Under the pieces are notes generated by a model, which was given only the letters and a program-made list of their open reading frames with translations, searched no databases and had not been told where the DNA came from. This document shows, in pieces, positions 7,424-16,943 of a stretch of DNA of 48,600 nt. Position 1 is the stretch's first letter; every line of letters begins with the position of its first letter. The position numbers and the translations under genes were made by a program. This stretch comes from Rhodospirillaceae bacterium. GTDB lineage: Bacteria; Pseudomonadota; Alphaproteobacteria; UBA8366. The DNA is taken from the NCBI GenBank assembly GCA_002716125.1, contig PAZH01000053.1, positions 1-48,600 of the forward strand, in the 5' to 3' direction.

Positions 7424-8716
7424 CTAGACCGAAAACGGGTCGCGTACCATGATTGTGTCATCCCGTTCCGGGCTGGTCGAAAGCAAGGTCACAGGCGCTT
7501 CGATCAGTTCTTCGATTCGACGGATGTATTTGATCGCCGTCGCCGGTAATTCCGCCCAAGAACGCGCGCCCTGTGTACTTTCGCTCCACCCTTCCAAGGT
7601 CTCATAGACGGGCTCCGCGACCGCCTGCAACGCGGAACTGGAGGGCAGATAGTCGCATTCTTCACCGTTGATTTTGTAGCCGACGCACAACTTGATTTCG
7701 CTTATGCCGTCGAGAACATCGAGCTTTGTGAGAGCGATCCCGTCCATCCCGGAGAGTTTGACCGATTGGCGCACTAAACCCGCGTCAAACCAGCCACATC
7801 GCCGTTGCCGGCCTGTGACGGTCCCAAATTCTCGGCCACGCTCTCCCAGCAAGCTGCCGATCTCATCATCGAGTTCCGTCGGAAACGGACCTGAGCCGAC
7901 ACGTGTCGTATAGGCTTTGGTGATGCCAAGCACGTACTCAAGCGATTTGGGCCCAAGGCCTGTACCCGCCGCTGCTGAGCCCGAAACCGTATTCGACGAG
8001 GTCACAAACGGATAGGTTCCATGATCGACATCGAGCATGATGCCTTGCGCACCTTCAAAAAGGATACGTTTGCCACCGCGCCGCGCCTCGTCCAATTCTC
8101 GCCAGACGGTGGCGGCGTAGGGCAGCAAGCGTGGCGCCAATTCTTCAAGCAGTTGCATCAACTCGTCGCGGTCGATCTCCTCTTGGCCAAACCCGCGCAG
8201 CAGCGCGTTGTGATGCACCAGAAGCTCGTCGACCTTGGCCCCCAGGGAATCAAGATCCGCCAGATCGCATACGCGGATCGCACGGCGCGCGGTCTTATCT
8301 TCATAAGCCGGGCCGATACCGCGTCCGGTCGTGCCGATCTTCGCCTTGCCTCTCGCCTCTTCGCGCGCCCGATCCAAGGTGCGGTGCAACGGTAGGATCA
8401 ACGGCGCATTTTCCGCTATCTTTAATCGGCTTGGATCGAGTTTGACGCCTTGCTCCTCGATCCGATCGATTTCCTCCAAAAGCGCCCATGGATCAATCAC
8501 GACGCCATTGCCGATCATCGAGAGCTTATCGGACCGAACGACACCAGACGGCAGCAGGCTTAACTTGAAGACTTCGCCATCGATGACAAGCGTATGTCCG
8601 GCATTGTGGCCGCCTTGAAAGCGCACCACGACATCAGCACGCTCTGAAAGCCAATCGACGATCTTTCCTTTGCCTTCGTCGCCCCACTGCGAGCCGATGA
8701 CCACTACATTTGTCAT
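7424..8716 (-). CDS. purA: Adenylosuccinate synthetase
   Basis: 430 residues, standard length. PurA joins IMP and aspartate using GTP to make adenylosuccinate, the first committed step to AMP. The N-terminal GTP loop and catalytic Asp are in [13 protein letters not shown] (10-22; Asp13), followed by GGHNAGHT with the catalytic His41. Later landmarks are [20 protein letters not shown], the TSSNTVSG segment and [11 protein letters not shown]. It is the last gene of a minus-strand run serC-serA-FG-GAP-hisZ-purA, 17 bases downstream of hisZ. It ends in TAG, and the protein end DPFSV is where PurA proteins normally finish. Confidence 0.97.
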   Translation of the reverse strand: MTNVVVIGSQWGDEGKGKIVDWLSERADVVVRFQGGHNAGHTLVIDGEVFKLSLLPSGVVRSDKLSMIGNGVVIDPWALLEEIDRIEEQGVKLDPSRLKIAENAPLILPLHRTLDRAREEARGKAKIGTTGRGIGPAYEDKTARRAIRVCDLADLDSLGAKVDELLVHHNALLRGFGQEEIDRDELMQLLEELAPRLLPYAATVWRELDEARRGGKRILFEGAQGIMLDVDHGTYPFVTSSNTVSGSAAAGTGLGPKSLEYVLGITKAYTTRVGSGPFPTELDDEIGSLLGERGREFGTVTGRQRRCGWFDAGLVRQSVKLSGMDGIALTKLDVLDGISEIKLCVGYKINGEECDYLPSSSALQAVAEPVYETLEGWSESTQGARSWAELPATAIKYIRRIEELIEAPVTLLSTSPERDDTIMVRDPFSV

Positions 8717-8733
8717 TGCCGCGTCCTTATTTT

Positions 8734-9882
8734 CTAGTTGTCCGATAGGGCGACGGGCTCACCGTCTGCCAAAATATGTGTGCACCCTTGCTGGCGTGCC
8801 GACGTCGCTGAATCCTCTTCGGCTGATAAGCCGGCCAGCGTGACCCAGCCGGCATCACGAAGGTCCGCGCCGCTTTTCGCGGCCGTCCCAAAGGGAATGT
8901 AAATCTTCTTGATCTCTTCAAGCGGCGGTACCGCGCGGGCAATACTATCGAGAAACAGCGTAAATCCAATCGCCGGTTCCGCACCGATACTTGCAATATA
9001 GCGCCCACCGCGACCCAGCGACCCCCTCACGCCCTGCGCAAAGAAGGTAAAACTCAATCCGGTATGATATTCGAATCCGCGGTTCTCGACCGGATCGATC
9101 GTAAGAGCCAAATTCGGCACCGAATCCGATATCCGCCGCGAGACTTCTTCCAACCGTTGGCATTCAACGCGCGCGGCCTCGGGTAAATCCAAGACCGAGA
9201 GGGCCGCCAAGGCCGAATCCATTGGCCCGGCCGCGTCCAGCAGCCCGCCCAAGATTCGGGCAGCTTCTCCTTCGAGCGCCGCCACACCAGCCGCATCCTT
9301 GCGATCCAGCGCCAATCGGGCCCGCTCCGCCGTAGCGTCATCCATGCCGACCGCATCACAGACCATCGGCGTCAAGGTCGGCACATTCAAATCGATCGAT
9401 AGGTCGGTAACGCCAATTGCCATCAACGCGTTCGCGGCCAGCGAGACAATTTCGATATCGGCTTCCGCTTGTTCCGTGCCGAACAATTCGACCCCGACTT
9501 CATTGAACTGCCGTTCCGGTCGCAATTGGTCCCCGCGGACCCGCAGGACCGGCCCCGCATATGCCAACCGCAACGGGCGTGGTGCATTGGCGAGACGCGT
9601 TGCGGCAATCCGGGCGACTTGCGGTGTCATATCGGCGCGCACTCCCATCATACGCTGGCTTACGGGGTCCATGAGGCGGAAAGTGGCCAAAGCGACATCC
9701 TGGCCGGCACCGTCCAATAGACTGTCTTCGAACTCGACGAGCGGCGGTTCAACGCGCTCGTATCCGCGCGACCCGACAACCTGCATGAGCCGCTCGATAA
9801 TTGCAGCCTCATGGGCCGCGTCAGGCGGCAATGCATCGCGCAGCCCATCGGGTAACAGCGCTTTACTGGATGAATCGCTCAT
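8734..9882 (-). CDS. hisZ: ATP phosphoribosyltransferase regulatory subunit HisZ
   Basis: 382 residues. The protein has the class II aminoacyl-tRNA-synthetase-like fold of HisZ, resembling HisRS: the N-terminal motif-2 region with [12 protein letters not shown], then [30 protein letters not shown], later [13 protein letters not shown] and the HisRS-like [11 protein letters not shown]. It lacks the anticodon-binding domain expected in a true HisRS. HisZ combines with the short form of HisG to make a histidine-sensitive ATP phosphoribosyltransferase, the first step of histidine synthesis; the presence of hisZ implies a short HisG elsewhere in the genome. It lies between the FG-GAP gene (70 bp upstream) and purA (17 bp downstream). 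Confidence 0.93.
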   Translation of the reverse strand: MSDSSSKALLPDGLRDALPPDAAHEAAIIERLMQVVGSRGYERVEPPLVEFEDSLLDGAGQDVALATFRLMDPVSQRMMGVRADMTPQVARIAATRLANAPRPLRLAYAGPVLRVRGDQLRPERQFNEVGVELFGTEQAEADIEIVSLAANALMAIGVTDLSIDLNVPTLTPMVCDAVGMDDATAERARLALDRKDAAGVAALEGEAARILGGLLDAAGPMDSALAALSVLDLPEAARVECQRLEEVSRRISDSVPNLALTIDPVENRGFEYHTGLSFTFFAQGVRGSLGRGGRYIASIGAEPAIGFTLFLDSIARAVPPLEEIKKIYIPFGTAAKSGADLRDAGWVTLAGLSAEEDSATSARQQGCTHILADGEPVALSDN

Positions 9883-9952
9883 CGGAAGTCCATGGATTTA
9901 TCGGCAGACTGGGATACCTAACGTGCGTTTCTCATCACGGCAAGTAGGGCTT

Positions 9953-10942
9953 TTATCGAAACACGGCTTCGATTGTGCCGTCCGCCCGGCCGTATACGAA
10001 ATCGATGGCGCCATTACCGTTGAAATCTCCCGCCACAACACTGGTTGTAATGACCGCACCGACCGGTCCTTCTGCGATCCGTTTAAATTCCCCACCCTTG
10101 AAGGTCATGGCTTGCAAGAGCCGACGTTCCTAATCGGGCAATATCATATCGACGACACCATCGTTGTTGACGTCGAAGGCAACGGACAGATCAAGAATGG
10201 GCGATCCGATGTGGTGATTCGAAAATCCAGACAATCGTCCACGCTCTTTGAGGCGCGAAGCCGTACGGCTATAAATTACCAAGGACCGGCCAAGATGCGG
10301 CATTTCAACCACGGCGACGTCCATCTCGCCATCCGCATCGAAATCGGCGACTCCGACGGGATTGAGCCACCGATAGGCCAATCCGATCGACGGGGAAACG
10401 GCAAAGTGTTCCAGCCGACGTTCACCGACCCGGTAAATCGAAACCGCAGCGCCTTCCGAAAGAGACGCTCGGACAAGAATGATTTCATCCAGCCCATCGC
10501 CGTCGACATCGGCGAGACGCGGCGAAAGGTCTCCAAAGACATATTGGTCCGCCAACTCGTAGACCAGTTCCCGGCCGTCGCGCAGCTGGACCTTGAACCC
10601 GCCCGCTTCAATTTTATCGCCAAGCGCACCGTGGCCGTATCGCAACGTCGGCTGAACCAACCAGGCCTTCTCGATATGGTTTTGCCCGACCGCCACATTT
10701 CCATGTGGAATCATGTCCGTCGGCGGACTCGGCCAAACCGGCGCTTCAACGGGACCGTTTAACCGCCCGTCGATCGTCACGGCGTAATATTTTCCCTGCG
10801 CGACCACATATGCGGTCTTACCGTCTTTGCTGGCGACAATGTTCGAGAGGCCGTCAACCTTGCCGACGGTAACAGGTTTCCAAACTTCCCCCCAAGCGGG
10901 AGCGGCAAACAACAAAACGGTAAGAACGGTCCACAAGCGCAT
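9953..10942 (-). CDS. Secreted FG-GAP/VCBS repeat protein, interrupted by an in-frame TAG
   Basis: The first 270 residues (10942 down to 10133) are followed by TAG at 10130-10132 and then 58 more residues in the same frame up to TAA at 9953. A signal peptide (MRLWTVLTVLLFAAPAWG) leads into a beta-propeller with calcium-binding FG-GAP motifs: DVDGDGLDE (145-153), DFDADGEMD (200-208), DVNNDGVVD (257-265). After the TAG comes a fourth, DFNGNGAID, about 35 residues on. The fourth repeat shows that the original gene ran through the TAG. Possible explanations are a recent nonsense mutation, a sequence error or readthrough. The gene lies nine bases after serA and before hisZ in an otherwise biosynthetic run; its role there is unknown. 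FG-GAP proteins usually bind ligands or surfaces outside the cytoplasm. Confidence 0.75.
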
Positions 10943-10951
10943 GACGACGCC

Positions 10952-12529
10952 TTAAAACTCCAAGGCTTTCACCTGTACGATATTGTTCAGGTTTTCGAGT
11001 TGATCGACCACGGTTTCGGGCACAGCATCGTCCACCTGCAAGAGAGCAATTGCATCGTCGCCAGGACCCGAGCGGCCCAAGTGGAACGTCGCGATATTGA
11101 CGCCATTTTCCGCGAGCGTGCGCCCGAGATCACCGATTACACCCGGTCGGTCCTTGTTGGTGATATAGAGCATGTGCGTGCCCCACTCGGCCTCAATCGG
11201 TATATCCTTGATCTCCACAATACGTTCCCGATTGCCGCCGAATATCGTCCCGGCGACACTGCGGCTTCGCCGGTCCGTCTTAACCGACAAGCATATCAGG
11301 GTTTCATAGTCGCCCGGCTGCTCGTGTTTTGTCTCGGTAATGGCGATGCCGCGATCGCGCGCCACGGACGTCGCATTGACCATATTGATATTGTCGAGCA
11401 ATGGGCGCAGCAATCCGGCGATTGCCGAAGAAATCAGCGGCCGCGTGTTCAATGTCGCCACATGGCCGTGAAATTCGATTGTAATGCCCTGCAGGCCCGT
11501 TTCCGTCAGCTGGCCGGCGAAACTGCCAAGTTTTTCGGCGAGCGACATATACGGTTTCAGATGCGGCGCCTCTTCCGCCGTCACCGACGGCATATTGATC
11601 GCATTGGACACCGCACCCGATAGCAAATAGTCGGACATCTGTTCCGCCACCTGCAACGCGACGTTTTCCTGCGCCTCGCTTGTGGCCGCGCCTAAATGAG
11701 GCGTGGCGATCACTTGCGGCAGGCCGAACAAAATATTCTCATTTGCCGGTTCTTCGGCGAAAACGTCGATCGCGGCGCCGGCGACCTTACCGCTTTCTAT
11801 AGCGTCGCGGAGATCGGCTTCAACGAGTATGCCGCCACGGGCGCAATTGACGATCCGGACACCGTCTTTCATCCGCGAGAAGGCGTTCGCATCCAACAGA
11901 TCGCGGGTCCCGTCCGTCAACGGCGCGTGGATGGAAATGACATCCGCGCGCGCCAACAGTGCCTCGAATTCCACCTTTTCGATGCTGAGGTCCGCTGCCC
12001 GTTCGGCGGACAGGAACGGGTCGAAGACCACGACACGCATCTTTAAACCATGCGCCCGGTCGGCCACGATCGACCCGATATTGCCGCAGCCAATCAGCCC
12101 CAGCGTTTTGCCGGCAACCTCCATCCCCATAAAGGCGGTCTTTTCCCATTTACCAGCATGCGTCGAGGCATTCGCCAGCGGCAATTGCCGCGCCAGGGAC
12201 ATCATCATGGCGATCGCGTGCTCGGCCGTCGTGACGGAATTGCCGAACGGGGTGTTCATGACGACAACGCCACGCTGCGTCGCAGCGTCGATATCGACGT
12301 TATCGACCCCGATCCCGGCGCGCCCCACGACTTTCAGATTTTCGGCCGCGTCGAGCAGTTCGGCTGTCACGGTCGTCGCCGAGCGTATGGCCAACCCATC
12401 GGCATCGCGAATTGCTTCTCGGAGTTCCTCGTCGCTCAAACCGGGCCTGAAATCGACATCGACACCCCGCTCACGGAAGATGTCCGCTGCCCGCGGGCTC
12501 AGTTTGTCGGAGATAAGTACTTTCGGCAT
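10952..12529 (-). CDS. serA: D-3-phosphoglycerate dehydrogenase (long form with C-terminal ACT domain)
   Basis: 525 residues from the ATG at 12529 (MPKVLISDKL), the long SerA form. SerA oxidises 3-phosphoglycerate to 3-phosphohydroxypyruvate with NAD, opening serine synthesis. The NAD-binding GCGNIG is at 147-152, with the 2'-OH-binding Asp at 170 (VVFDPF). NCARGGI and TPHLGAATSEAQENV hold the catalytic Arg and His. After the intervening ASB domain, a C-terminal ACT domain begins near MLYITNKDRPGVIGDLGR and probably senses serine. The frame stays open well upstream, to 13000, but that part lies inside serC in another frame and is not coding. serC ends 16 bases upstream, so the two genes form an operon for consecutive steps. 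Confidence 0.96.
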   Translation of the reverse strand: MPKVLISDKLSPRAADIFRERGVDVDFRPGLSDEELREAIRDADGLAIRSATTVTAELLDAAENLKVVGRAGIGVDNVDIDAATQRGVVVMNTPFGNSVTTAEHAIAMMMSLARQLPLANASTHAGKWEKTAFMGMEVAGKTLGLIGCGNIGSIVADRAHGLKMRVVVFDPFLSAERAADLSIEKVEFEALLARADVISIHAPLTDGTRDLLDANAFSRMKDGVRIVNCARGGILVEADLRDAIESGKVAGAAIDVFAEEPANENILFGLPQVIATPHLGAATSEAQENVALQVAEQMSDYLLSGAVSNAINMPSVTAEEAPHLKPYMSLAEKLGSFAGQLTETGLQGITIEFHGHVATLNTRPLISSAIAGLLRPLLDNINMVNATSVARDRGIAITETKHEQPGDYETLICLSVKTDRRSRSVAGTIFGGNRERIVEIKDIPIEAEWGTHMLYITNKDRPGVIGDLGRTLAENGVNIATFHLGRSGPGDDAIALLQVDDAVPETVVDQLENLNNIVQVKALEF

Positions 12530-12545
12530 CGGCGTTTCCGTTTCA

Positions 12546-13703
12546 TCAAGCCGCTTGGGCACGAGAGATCTCGTCAAATGCCCAATCGAGCCATGGCAGG
12601 AGCGCTTCGATATCTTCCGGATCGACGGTTGGACCGCCCCAAATACGCAGATGCGGTGGCGCTTCGCGATGGCCTTTAATATCGAGTGCCACGCCTTCCG
12701 CTGCGAGCAGGTCGGCAATTTTCTTCGGTGCCGCTTCGCGGTCTTCGTCGGACAGGCCGGCCGCGTCGGATATCTGCAGACAAATCGACGTGCAGGAACG
12801 CGTTGCGGGGTCGTCCGCGAGAAATTCCGTCCAATGCGTCTTTTCAACCCAAGCCGCGACGGCAGCCAAACTCGCTTCCGAACGCATCCGTAAGGCATTG
12901 TGGCCACCAATCGAACGCGCCCAGGAGAGCCCGTCGAGCGCATCTTCGACACACAGCATAGACGGCGTATTGATCGTCTCGCCGCGGAAGATGCCCGCAT
13001 TCAATTTGCCGCCTTTCGTCAACCGAAAGACCTTCGGCAGCGGCCAGGCCGGCGTATAGGTCTCAAGGCGTTCCACCGCCCGCGGCGAGAGCGCCAGCAT
13101 GCCATGCGCCGCTTCGCCGCCGAGCGCCTTCTGCCAGGACCACGTCACGACGTCCAATTTGTCCCACGGCATATCCATGCAAAAAATCGCTGACGTCGCA
13201 TCGCAGATCGTCAATCCGGCACGGTCCGCCGCGATCCAATCGCCGTTTGGCACGCGAACGCCGCTCGTCGTGCCGTTCCAAGTGAAGACGACATCGCGGT
13301 CAAAATCGACGGCGGAGAGATCCGGCAACAATCCATAGGGCGCCTCCAATAGGCGCAAATCGTCGAGCTTCAGGTGTTTCTCCGCATCGTTCGCCCAGGT
13401 CTTGCCGAAGTTCTCCCAGGCAAGAATATCGACGCCGCGCGCACCGAGCATCGACCAAAGCGCCATCTCGAGCGCCCCCGTGTCCGAACCAGGAACGACA
13501 GCCAGCACATAGTCGGCCGGCAAGCCAAGCAAGGCATGGCTCTCGTCGATCACAGCCTTCAGCTTGACCTTGCCTTCCGTCGAACGGTGCGACTGGCCTA
13601 GAAGCGCGGACTGCAAAGCCTCGAGGGTCCAGCCGGGCCGTTTGGCGCAAGGGCCGGAAGAAAATTCAGGACGCTTCGGTCGTCTAGCAGGCTTCGCCAT
13701 CAT
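12546..13703 (-). CDS. serC: Phosphoserine aminotransferase
   Basis: 385 residues from the first of two adjacent ATG codons (13703 and 13700); AAGAG just upstream is a weak ribosome site. The frame is open to 13814, but [24 protein letters not shown] is where this SerC subgroup begins. SerC is a fold type I PLP enzyme that transaminates 3-phosphohydroxypyruvate with glutamate to phosphoserine. Lys192 in [11 protein letters not shown] is the expected PLP lysine; TWNGTTSGV and ICDATSAIF (Asp168 contacting the pyridine) are also visible, as is GQSHRSTEG near the N-terminus for substrate phosphate binding. It is the first gene of the serC-serA run. The divergent SLC13 gene starts 188 bp away, and the shared gap must hold both promoters. 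Confidence 0.93.
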   Translation of the reverse strand: MMAKPARRPKRPEFSSGPCAKRPGWTLEALQSALLGQSHRSTEGKVKLKAVIDESHALLGLPADYVLAVVPGSDTGALEMALWSMLGARGVDILAWENFGKTWANDAEKHLKLDDLRLLEAPYGLLPDLSAVDFDRDVVFTWNGTTSGVRVPNGDWIAADRAGLTICDATSAIFCMDMPWDKLDVVTWSWQKALGGEAAHGMLALSPRAVERLETYTPAWPLPKVFRLTKGGKLNAGIFRGETINTPSMLCVEDALDGLSWARSIGGHNALRMRSEASLAAVAAWVEKTHWTEFLADDPATRSCTSICLQISDAAGLSDEDREAAPKKIADLLAAEGVALDIKGHREAPPHLRIWGGPTVDPEDIEALLPWLDWAFDEISRAQAA

Positions 13704-13890
13704 AATACTCTTCGTGAAGTGGCACGCGATTGGGCGCCTCAACGCCCCGTCGGCGAGGCGAACACTATGAAGGAAGGGGGAGCCCGTCAACGCGATTATT
13801 TTGCAGCGCAGCAATTGTGCGCCTTTGCCGCAGCGGGTTGTCGACTGCTATACAATTTCAAGTATTCACGACGTGGCGTCCACCAGCACC

Positions 13891-15669
13891 ATGACAATTG
13901 AACAGGCATATGTATTCGCTGTCCTCGGCGCCACGCTCGGTCTCTTCATTTGGGGAAAATGGCGATATGACGTCGTCTCCGTGTTGGCGCTGCTTGCAGT
14001 TGCCATTCCCGGCATTATCGATGTGGGCCAAGCCTTTGCCGGATTCGGCCATCCGGCGGTGATCACCGTCGCCGCCATCCTCATCATCAGCAAGACGCTA
14101 CAAAGCGGCGGCATCATCGGCAGTCTCGGAAACACTTTGGCACGCGCCGAAGTCGGTTTATCGCTGCAAGTCGGATTGATCGCGACCATCGTCGCGGCCC
14201 TTTCCGGTTTTATGAACAATGTCGGCGCCTTGGCTTTGTTGCTGCCGATTGTGCTGCAGATGGCACGGCGGTCCGGCCGTTCGCCTCGCAGCCTCTTGAT
14301 GCCGCTGTCTTTCGGCTCTCTCCTCGGCGGCCTCATCACGATGATCGGCACACCGCCCAATATCATCGTTGCCGCGTATCGCGCGGAATCGGTCGGACAA
14401 CCCTTCTCGATGTTTGATTTTACGCCGGTCGGTCTCATTCTCGCCGTTGTGGGCATTCTGTACATCGCGTTGGTCGGGTGGCGCATCATTCCCAACCGAG
14501 ATGCCGCCGCCGGAGACCAGAACGAAATGTTCCGCATCGAGAACTACATCACCGAAGTCTCCGTGCCTGAAACATCGCCACTGGCGGGAAAGACGGTCGA
14601 GGAAATGCTGAAGGCCGGTGGCGAGGAGGGGATCGCTGTCGTCGCACATATGTGGCAAGACCAACGCCGGCTCGCCCCGCGGCCCGATCAGATTCTGCGC
14701 GCCAACGATCATTTCCTGCTTGAAGGCGAACCCACCGAGATCGAGAGCTTTTTGCAGAACACCGGTATGGAGGCGGTAGGGACTTTGCCGCTCGATATCG
14801 AGGAATTGAACTCCGACTCCATCGGCGTCGTAGAAGCGGTGGTCACGCCGCGCGCGCCCCTCGTTGCACGCACCAGCCGGCAAGCCCGAATGGGCCGGCA
14901 CTACGGCCTCAACCTCTTGGCCATCGCGCGGCACGGCCGCCCGATCCGCGACCGGTTGCATCAGGTCAAATTACGAGCCGGCGACGTGCTGTTGATTCAA
15001 GGCGACACCGAAGCCATGCCGGACGCCCTGAATCGCCTCGGCTGCCTGCCGCTACAGCAACGGAATCTCGCCTTCGACACGCGAACCGGTTTAGCGCCGC
15101 TGCTAATCTTCGCCGCCGCCATTATCTCAATTGCGACCGGCATGCTCTCAGCGCCCGTGGCCTTCATCGCCGCGGTCACCGCCTTCATCCTAATCGGTGC
15201 GACGACTCTCCGCGATCTCTACGACGCGGTCGATTGGCCGATCATCATTCTTCTTGGCGCCTTGGTCCCGGTCGGTGCGGCGCTGGAGATATCCGGCGGA
15301 ACGACGCTCCTGGCGGAAGCCATCGCACATCTCGCCGATTACCTCTCGCCGGTTTGGATTCTCGTTTTGGTGATGGTTTCGGCCATGTTCCTCTCCGACG
15401 TCATCAATAATGCGGCGACAGCCGTCCTCATGGCGCCGCTTGCGGCGGAGATTGCAGCGTTAATCGGAGTCAATCCGGATCCCTATCTGATGGCGGTCGC
15501 GATCGGCAGTTCCTGCGCCTTCCTGACGCCGATCGGGCATCAGTCGAACGTCCTGGTTATGGGACCCGGCGGGTACCGTTTCGGCGACTACTGGCCCATG
15601 GGACTGCCGTTGGAGCTTATTATCATCGCCGTCTCCATTCCCGCGCTCCTCTTCTTCTGGCCGCTTTGA
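13891..15669 (+). CDS. SLC13/DASS-family permease with two RCK-C (TrkA-C) domains
   Basis: 592 residues from the ATG at 13891; a GTG at 13873 is another possible start, and neither has a good ribosome site. The hydrophobic N-terminal half shows the SLC13 signature around SGFMNNVGALALLLPIVL and MIGTPPNIIVAAY, and its counterpart in the second half is NNAATAVLMAPLA and LTPIGHQSNVLVMGPGGY. Between them lie two cytoplasmic TrkA-C/RCK-C domains, about residues 208-290 and 310-388. This layout is typical of bacterial DASS-like transporters named for sodium/sulfate or dicarboxylate symport. Substrates of the RCK-containing branch are poorly known, so sulfate or a small anion is a guess. Its neighbours give no firm clue. 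Confidence 0.88.
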   Translation: MTIEQAYVFAVLGATLGLFIWGKWRYDVVSVLALLAVAIPGIIDVGQAFAGFGHPAVITVAAILIISKTLQSGGIIGSLGNTLARAEVGLSLQVGLIATIVAALSGFMNNVGALALLLPIVLQMARRSGRSPRSLLMPLSFGSLLGGLITMIGTPPNIIVAAYRAESVGQPFSMFDFTPVGLILAVVGILYIALVGWRIIPNRDAAAGDQNEMFRIENYITEVSVPETSPLAGKTVEEMLKAGGEEGIAVVAHMWQDQRRLAPRPDQILRANDHFLLEGEPTEIESFLQNTGMEAVGTLPLDIEELNSDSIGVVEAVVTPRAPLVARTSRQARMGRHYGLNLLAIARHGRPIRDRLHQVKLRAGDVLLIQGDTEAMPDALNRLGCLPLQQRNLAFDTRTGLAPLLIFAAAIISIATGMLSAPVAFIAAVTAFILIGATTLRDLYDAVDWPIIILLGALVPVGAALEISGGTTLLAEAIAHLADYLSPVWILVLVMVSAMFLSDVINNAATAVLMAPLAAEIAALIGVNPDPYLMAVAIGSSCAFLTPIGHQSNVLVMGPGGYRFGDYWPMGLPLELIIIAVSIPALLFFWPL

Positions 15670-15709
15670 CGTCTTGATTTGCGCCGCCGCGCCGGGGCAG
15701 ATTAACGCC

Positions 15710-16250
15710 ATGAAAACACACCTTGCCCGATTACTCGTTCTCGTCCTTGGACTGTTCGCCGCCTTGGCGGCCGACCCTGCATTCGCTCAGAAGAAAAAGA
15801 AGGCGCACGCTTACCTCTTACAAGTCATGACACCGGATGGAAAAGGCTACTTGCCGATGGCGGAAGCCGAAGTGCAGACGGCTTTGGTCCAAGCGACCAT
15901 CGCGCTGCGCAAGCCGGACGACCTGGAACATCTACGGGCGCAGGCACGCGCCGCACAGCACGCCATCGACCCGATTCGTATTAAGGAGGGGCCCGGTCGC
16001 GGTTTCGGCACAAAACGTGATTACCCGGACAGACAGAATTACCGACCTCCTCGGTAAGGTCATGCGAATGAAAACCGCAAAGAACGCCGCACGCGTCATG
16101 CGTCTGGTCCGCCGCATGTGTCAGGAAGTGATGCTCGGCAAGGACACCAACAAAGACGGCAAAGTCAGCTGGAAAAAGCATAAAGGCGGCCTGGCGCAAG
16201 CCAAGCGCTACACAACGGTTATGTTGCGACTCGAAAAGCTGATGAAATAG
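15710..16250 (+). pseudogene. Secreted EF-hand protein with a +1 frameshift
   Basis: The N-terminal frame starts at ATG 15710 with a signal peptide (MKTHLARLLVLVLGLFAALA, cleavage after AFA near residue 26). It reads coherently to about residue 101 (GPGRGFGT). The coherent reading then moves to the next frame from NVITRTDRITDLLGK to the TAG at 16248-16250. Dropping one A from the run AAAA at 16012-16015 joins the halves seamlessly, giving a protein of about 179 residues. The C-terminal half holds an EF-hand-type calcium loop, DTNKDGKVSWKK. So this is one gene with an extra base, either a real frameshift, a homopolymer sequencing error or, less likely, programmed slippage. Function is unknown; it would act in the periplasm. 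It converges with the DOPA-dioxygenase-like gene, with three bases between the stops. Confidence 0.7.
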
Positions 16251-16253
16251 GTC

Positions 16254-16607
16254 TTATTTGTCGAAGATGCTTTCGTTAATCTCAAGCACCTCGCCCATCC
16301 ACATCGCATGGGCCGTATGATCGGCAAGACCGTCGCCGCTTTCCGGGTGCACGAGAATTGCGAGCCCGTCCCGGTTTAGCGCCAGCCACGGCACGATTTC
16401 CGGAAAGACCGTCCGGTCGAAAGCCACTTGATACATCGAGCGGGTGTGCGGGCCGATATTCTTATCGTGCCAGCGGCCGAGACGTACGGCACCCCGGAAC
16501 TTTGCATCCAGCGCATCGCGGATTTTCGCCGCCGTCTCCCGCGTTTCGGGATGATAGTAGATATGCGCGTGGTAGCCCGTAATCTTTCCGATTTCGCTGG
16601 TCGTCAT
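16254..16607 (-). CDS. DOPA 4,5-dioxygenase family protein
   Basis: 117 residues from the ATG at 16607. The motif YHAHIYY (residues 12-18, with two His as likely metal ligands), then NIGPHTRSMYQVAF, WLALNRDGLAILVHPESGDGLADHT and the final AMWMGE all match the small bacterial and fungal DOPA-dioxygenase family, which performs extradiol cleavage of catechols such as DOPA. The length is typical of the single-domain members. The physiological substrate is not known for most bacterial homologues and the neighbours do not help. An in-frame ATG further upstream (16679) has no matching family sequence and was not used. Confidence 0.88.
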   Translation of the reverse strand: MTTSEIGKITGYHAHIYYHPETRETAAKIRDALDAKFRGAVRLGRWHDKNIGPHTRSMYQVAFDRTVFPEIVPWLALNRDGLAILVHPESGDGLADHTAHAMWMGEVLEINESIFDK

Positions 16608-16693
16608 GGCCGCACTCCAGATGCATTCGGATAGAGAGGAATCGTTGCTGTCAAATTGGTAAGGATTTCCAGAATACAATAGCCCCGTAAAAC

Positions 16694-16776
16694 GTTGGGG
16701 GGAGGCAATAGGTTTAGGGGCGGCACACTCTTTCCCGTCGCATGGCGCGCCGCCCCTATTCCTTTATTTCCCCAAC
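16694..16776. repeat. Nested inverted repeat (long imperfect hairpin)
   Basis: Two nested perfect arms lie in the gap between the DOPA-dioxygenase-like gene and the glutathione transferase gene. The outer arms are GTTGGGG (16694-16700) and CCCCAAC (16770-16776). The inner arms are TAGGGGCGGC (16715-16724) and GCCGCCCCTA (16749-16758), around a 24-base loop. The strands between the arms also pair partly. The whole could form a cruciform or an RNA hairpin of about 80 bases. It does not look like a classic terminator, since no T-run follows directly. Confidence 0.5.
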
Positions 16777-16943
16777 AACTCGGAACGGTTTTCGGAGAAA
16801 CCCGATCCAGGGTTGAAATTCCGTGATCCGAATGACGGGGTCGCTTTCCGGACAGTGAAAGAGCCTGCCCGATCTCATCCATTTTGACAGCTTCGGGCGC
16901 GCCCGCTATGACGACGGTCACAGTGAACGACCGGGGGAAAGAA

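Noticed and set aside
9299..10762. Long plus-strand open frame opposite hisZ and the FG-GAP gene
   Set aside because: It has no recognisable domain and mirrors the codon structure of the genes on the other strand; it is an antisense shadow.
12530..13000. Long N-terminal extension of SerA in the same open frame
   Set aside because: It overlaps serC in another frame, shows no SerA-like sequence, and the family start MPKVLISDKL fits the ATG at 12529.
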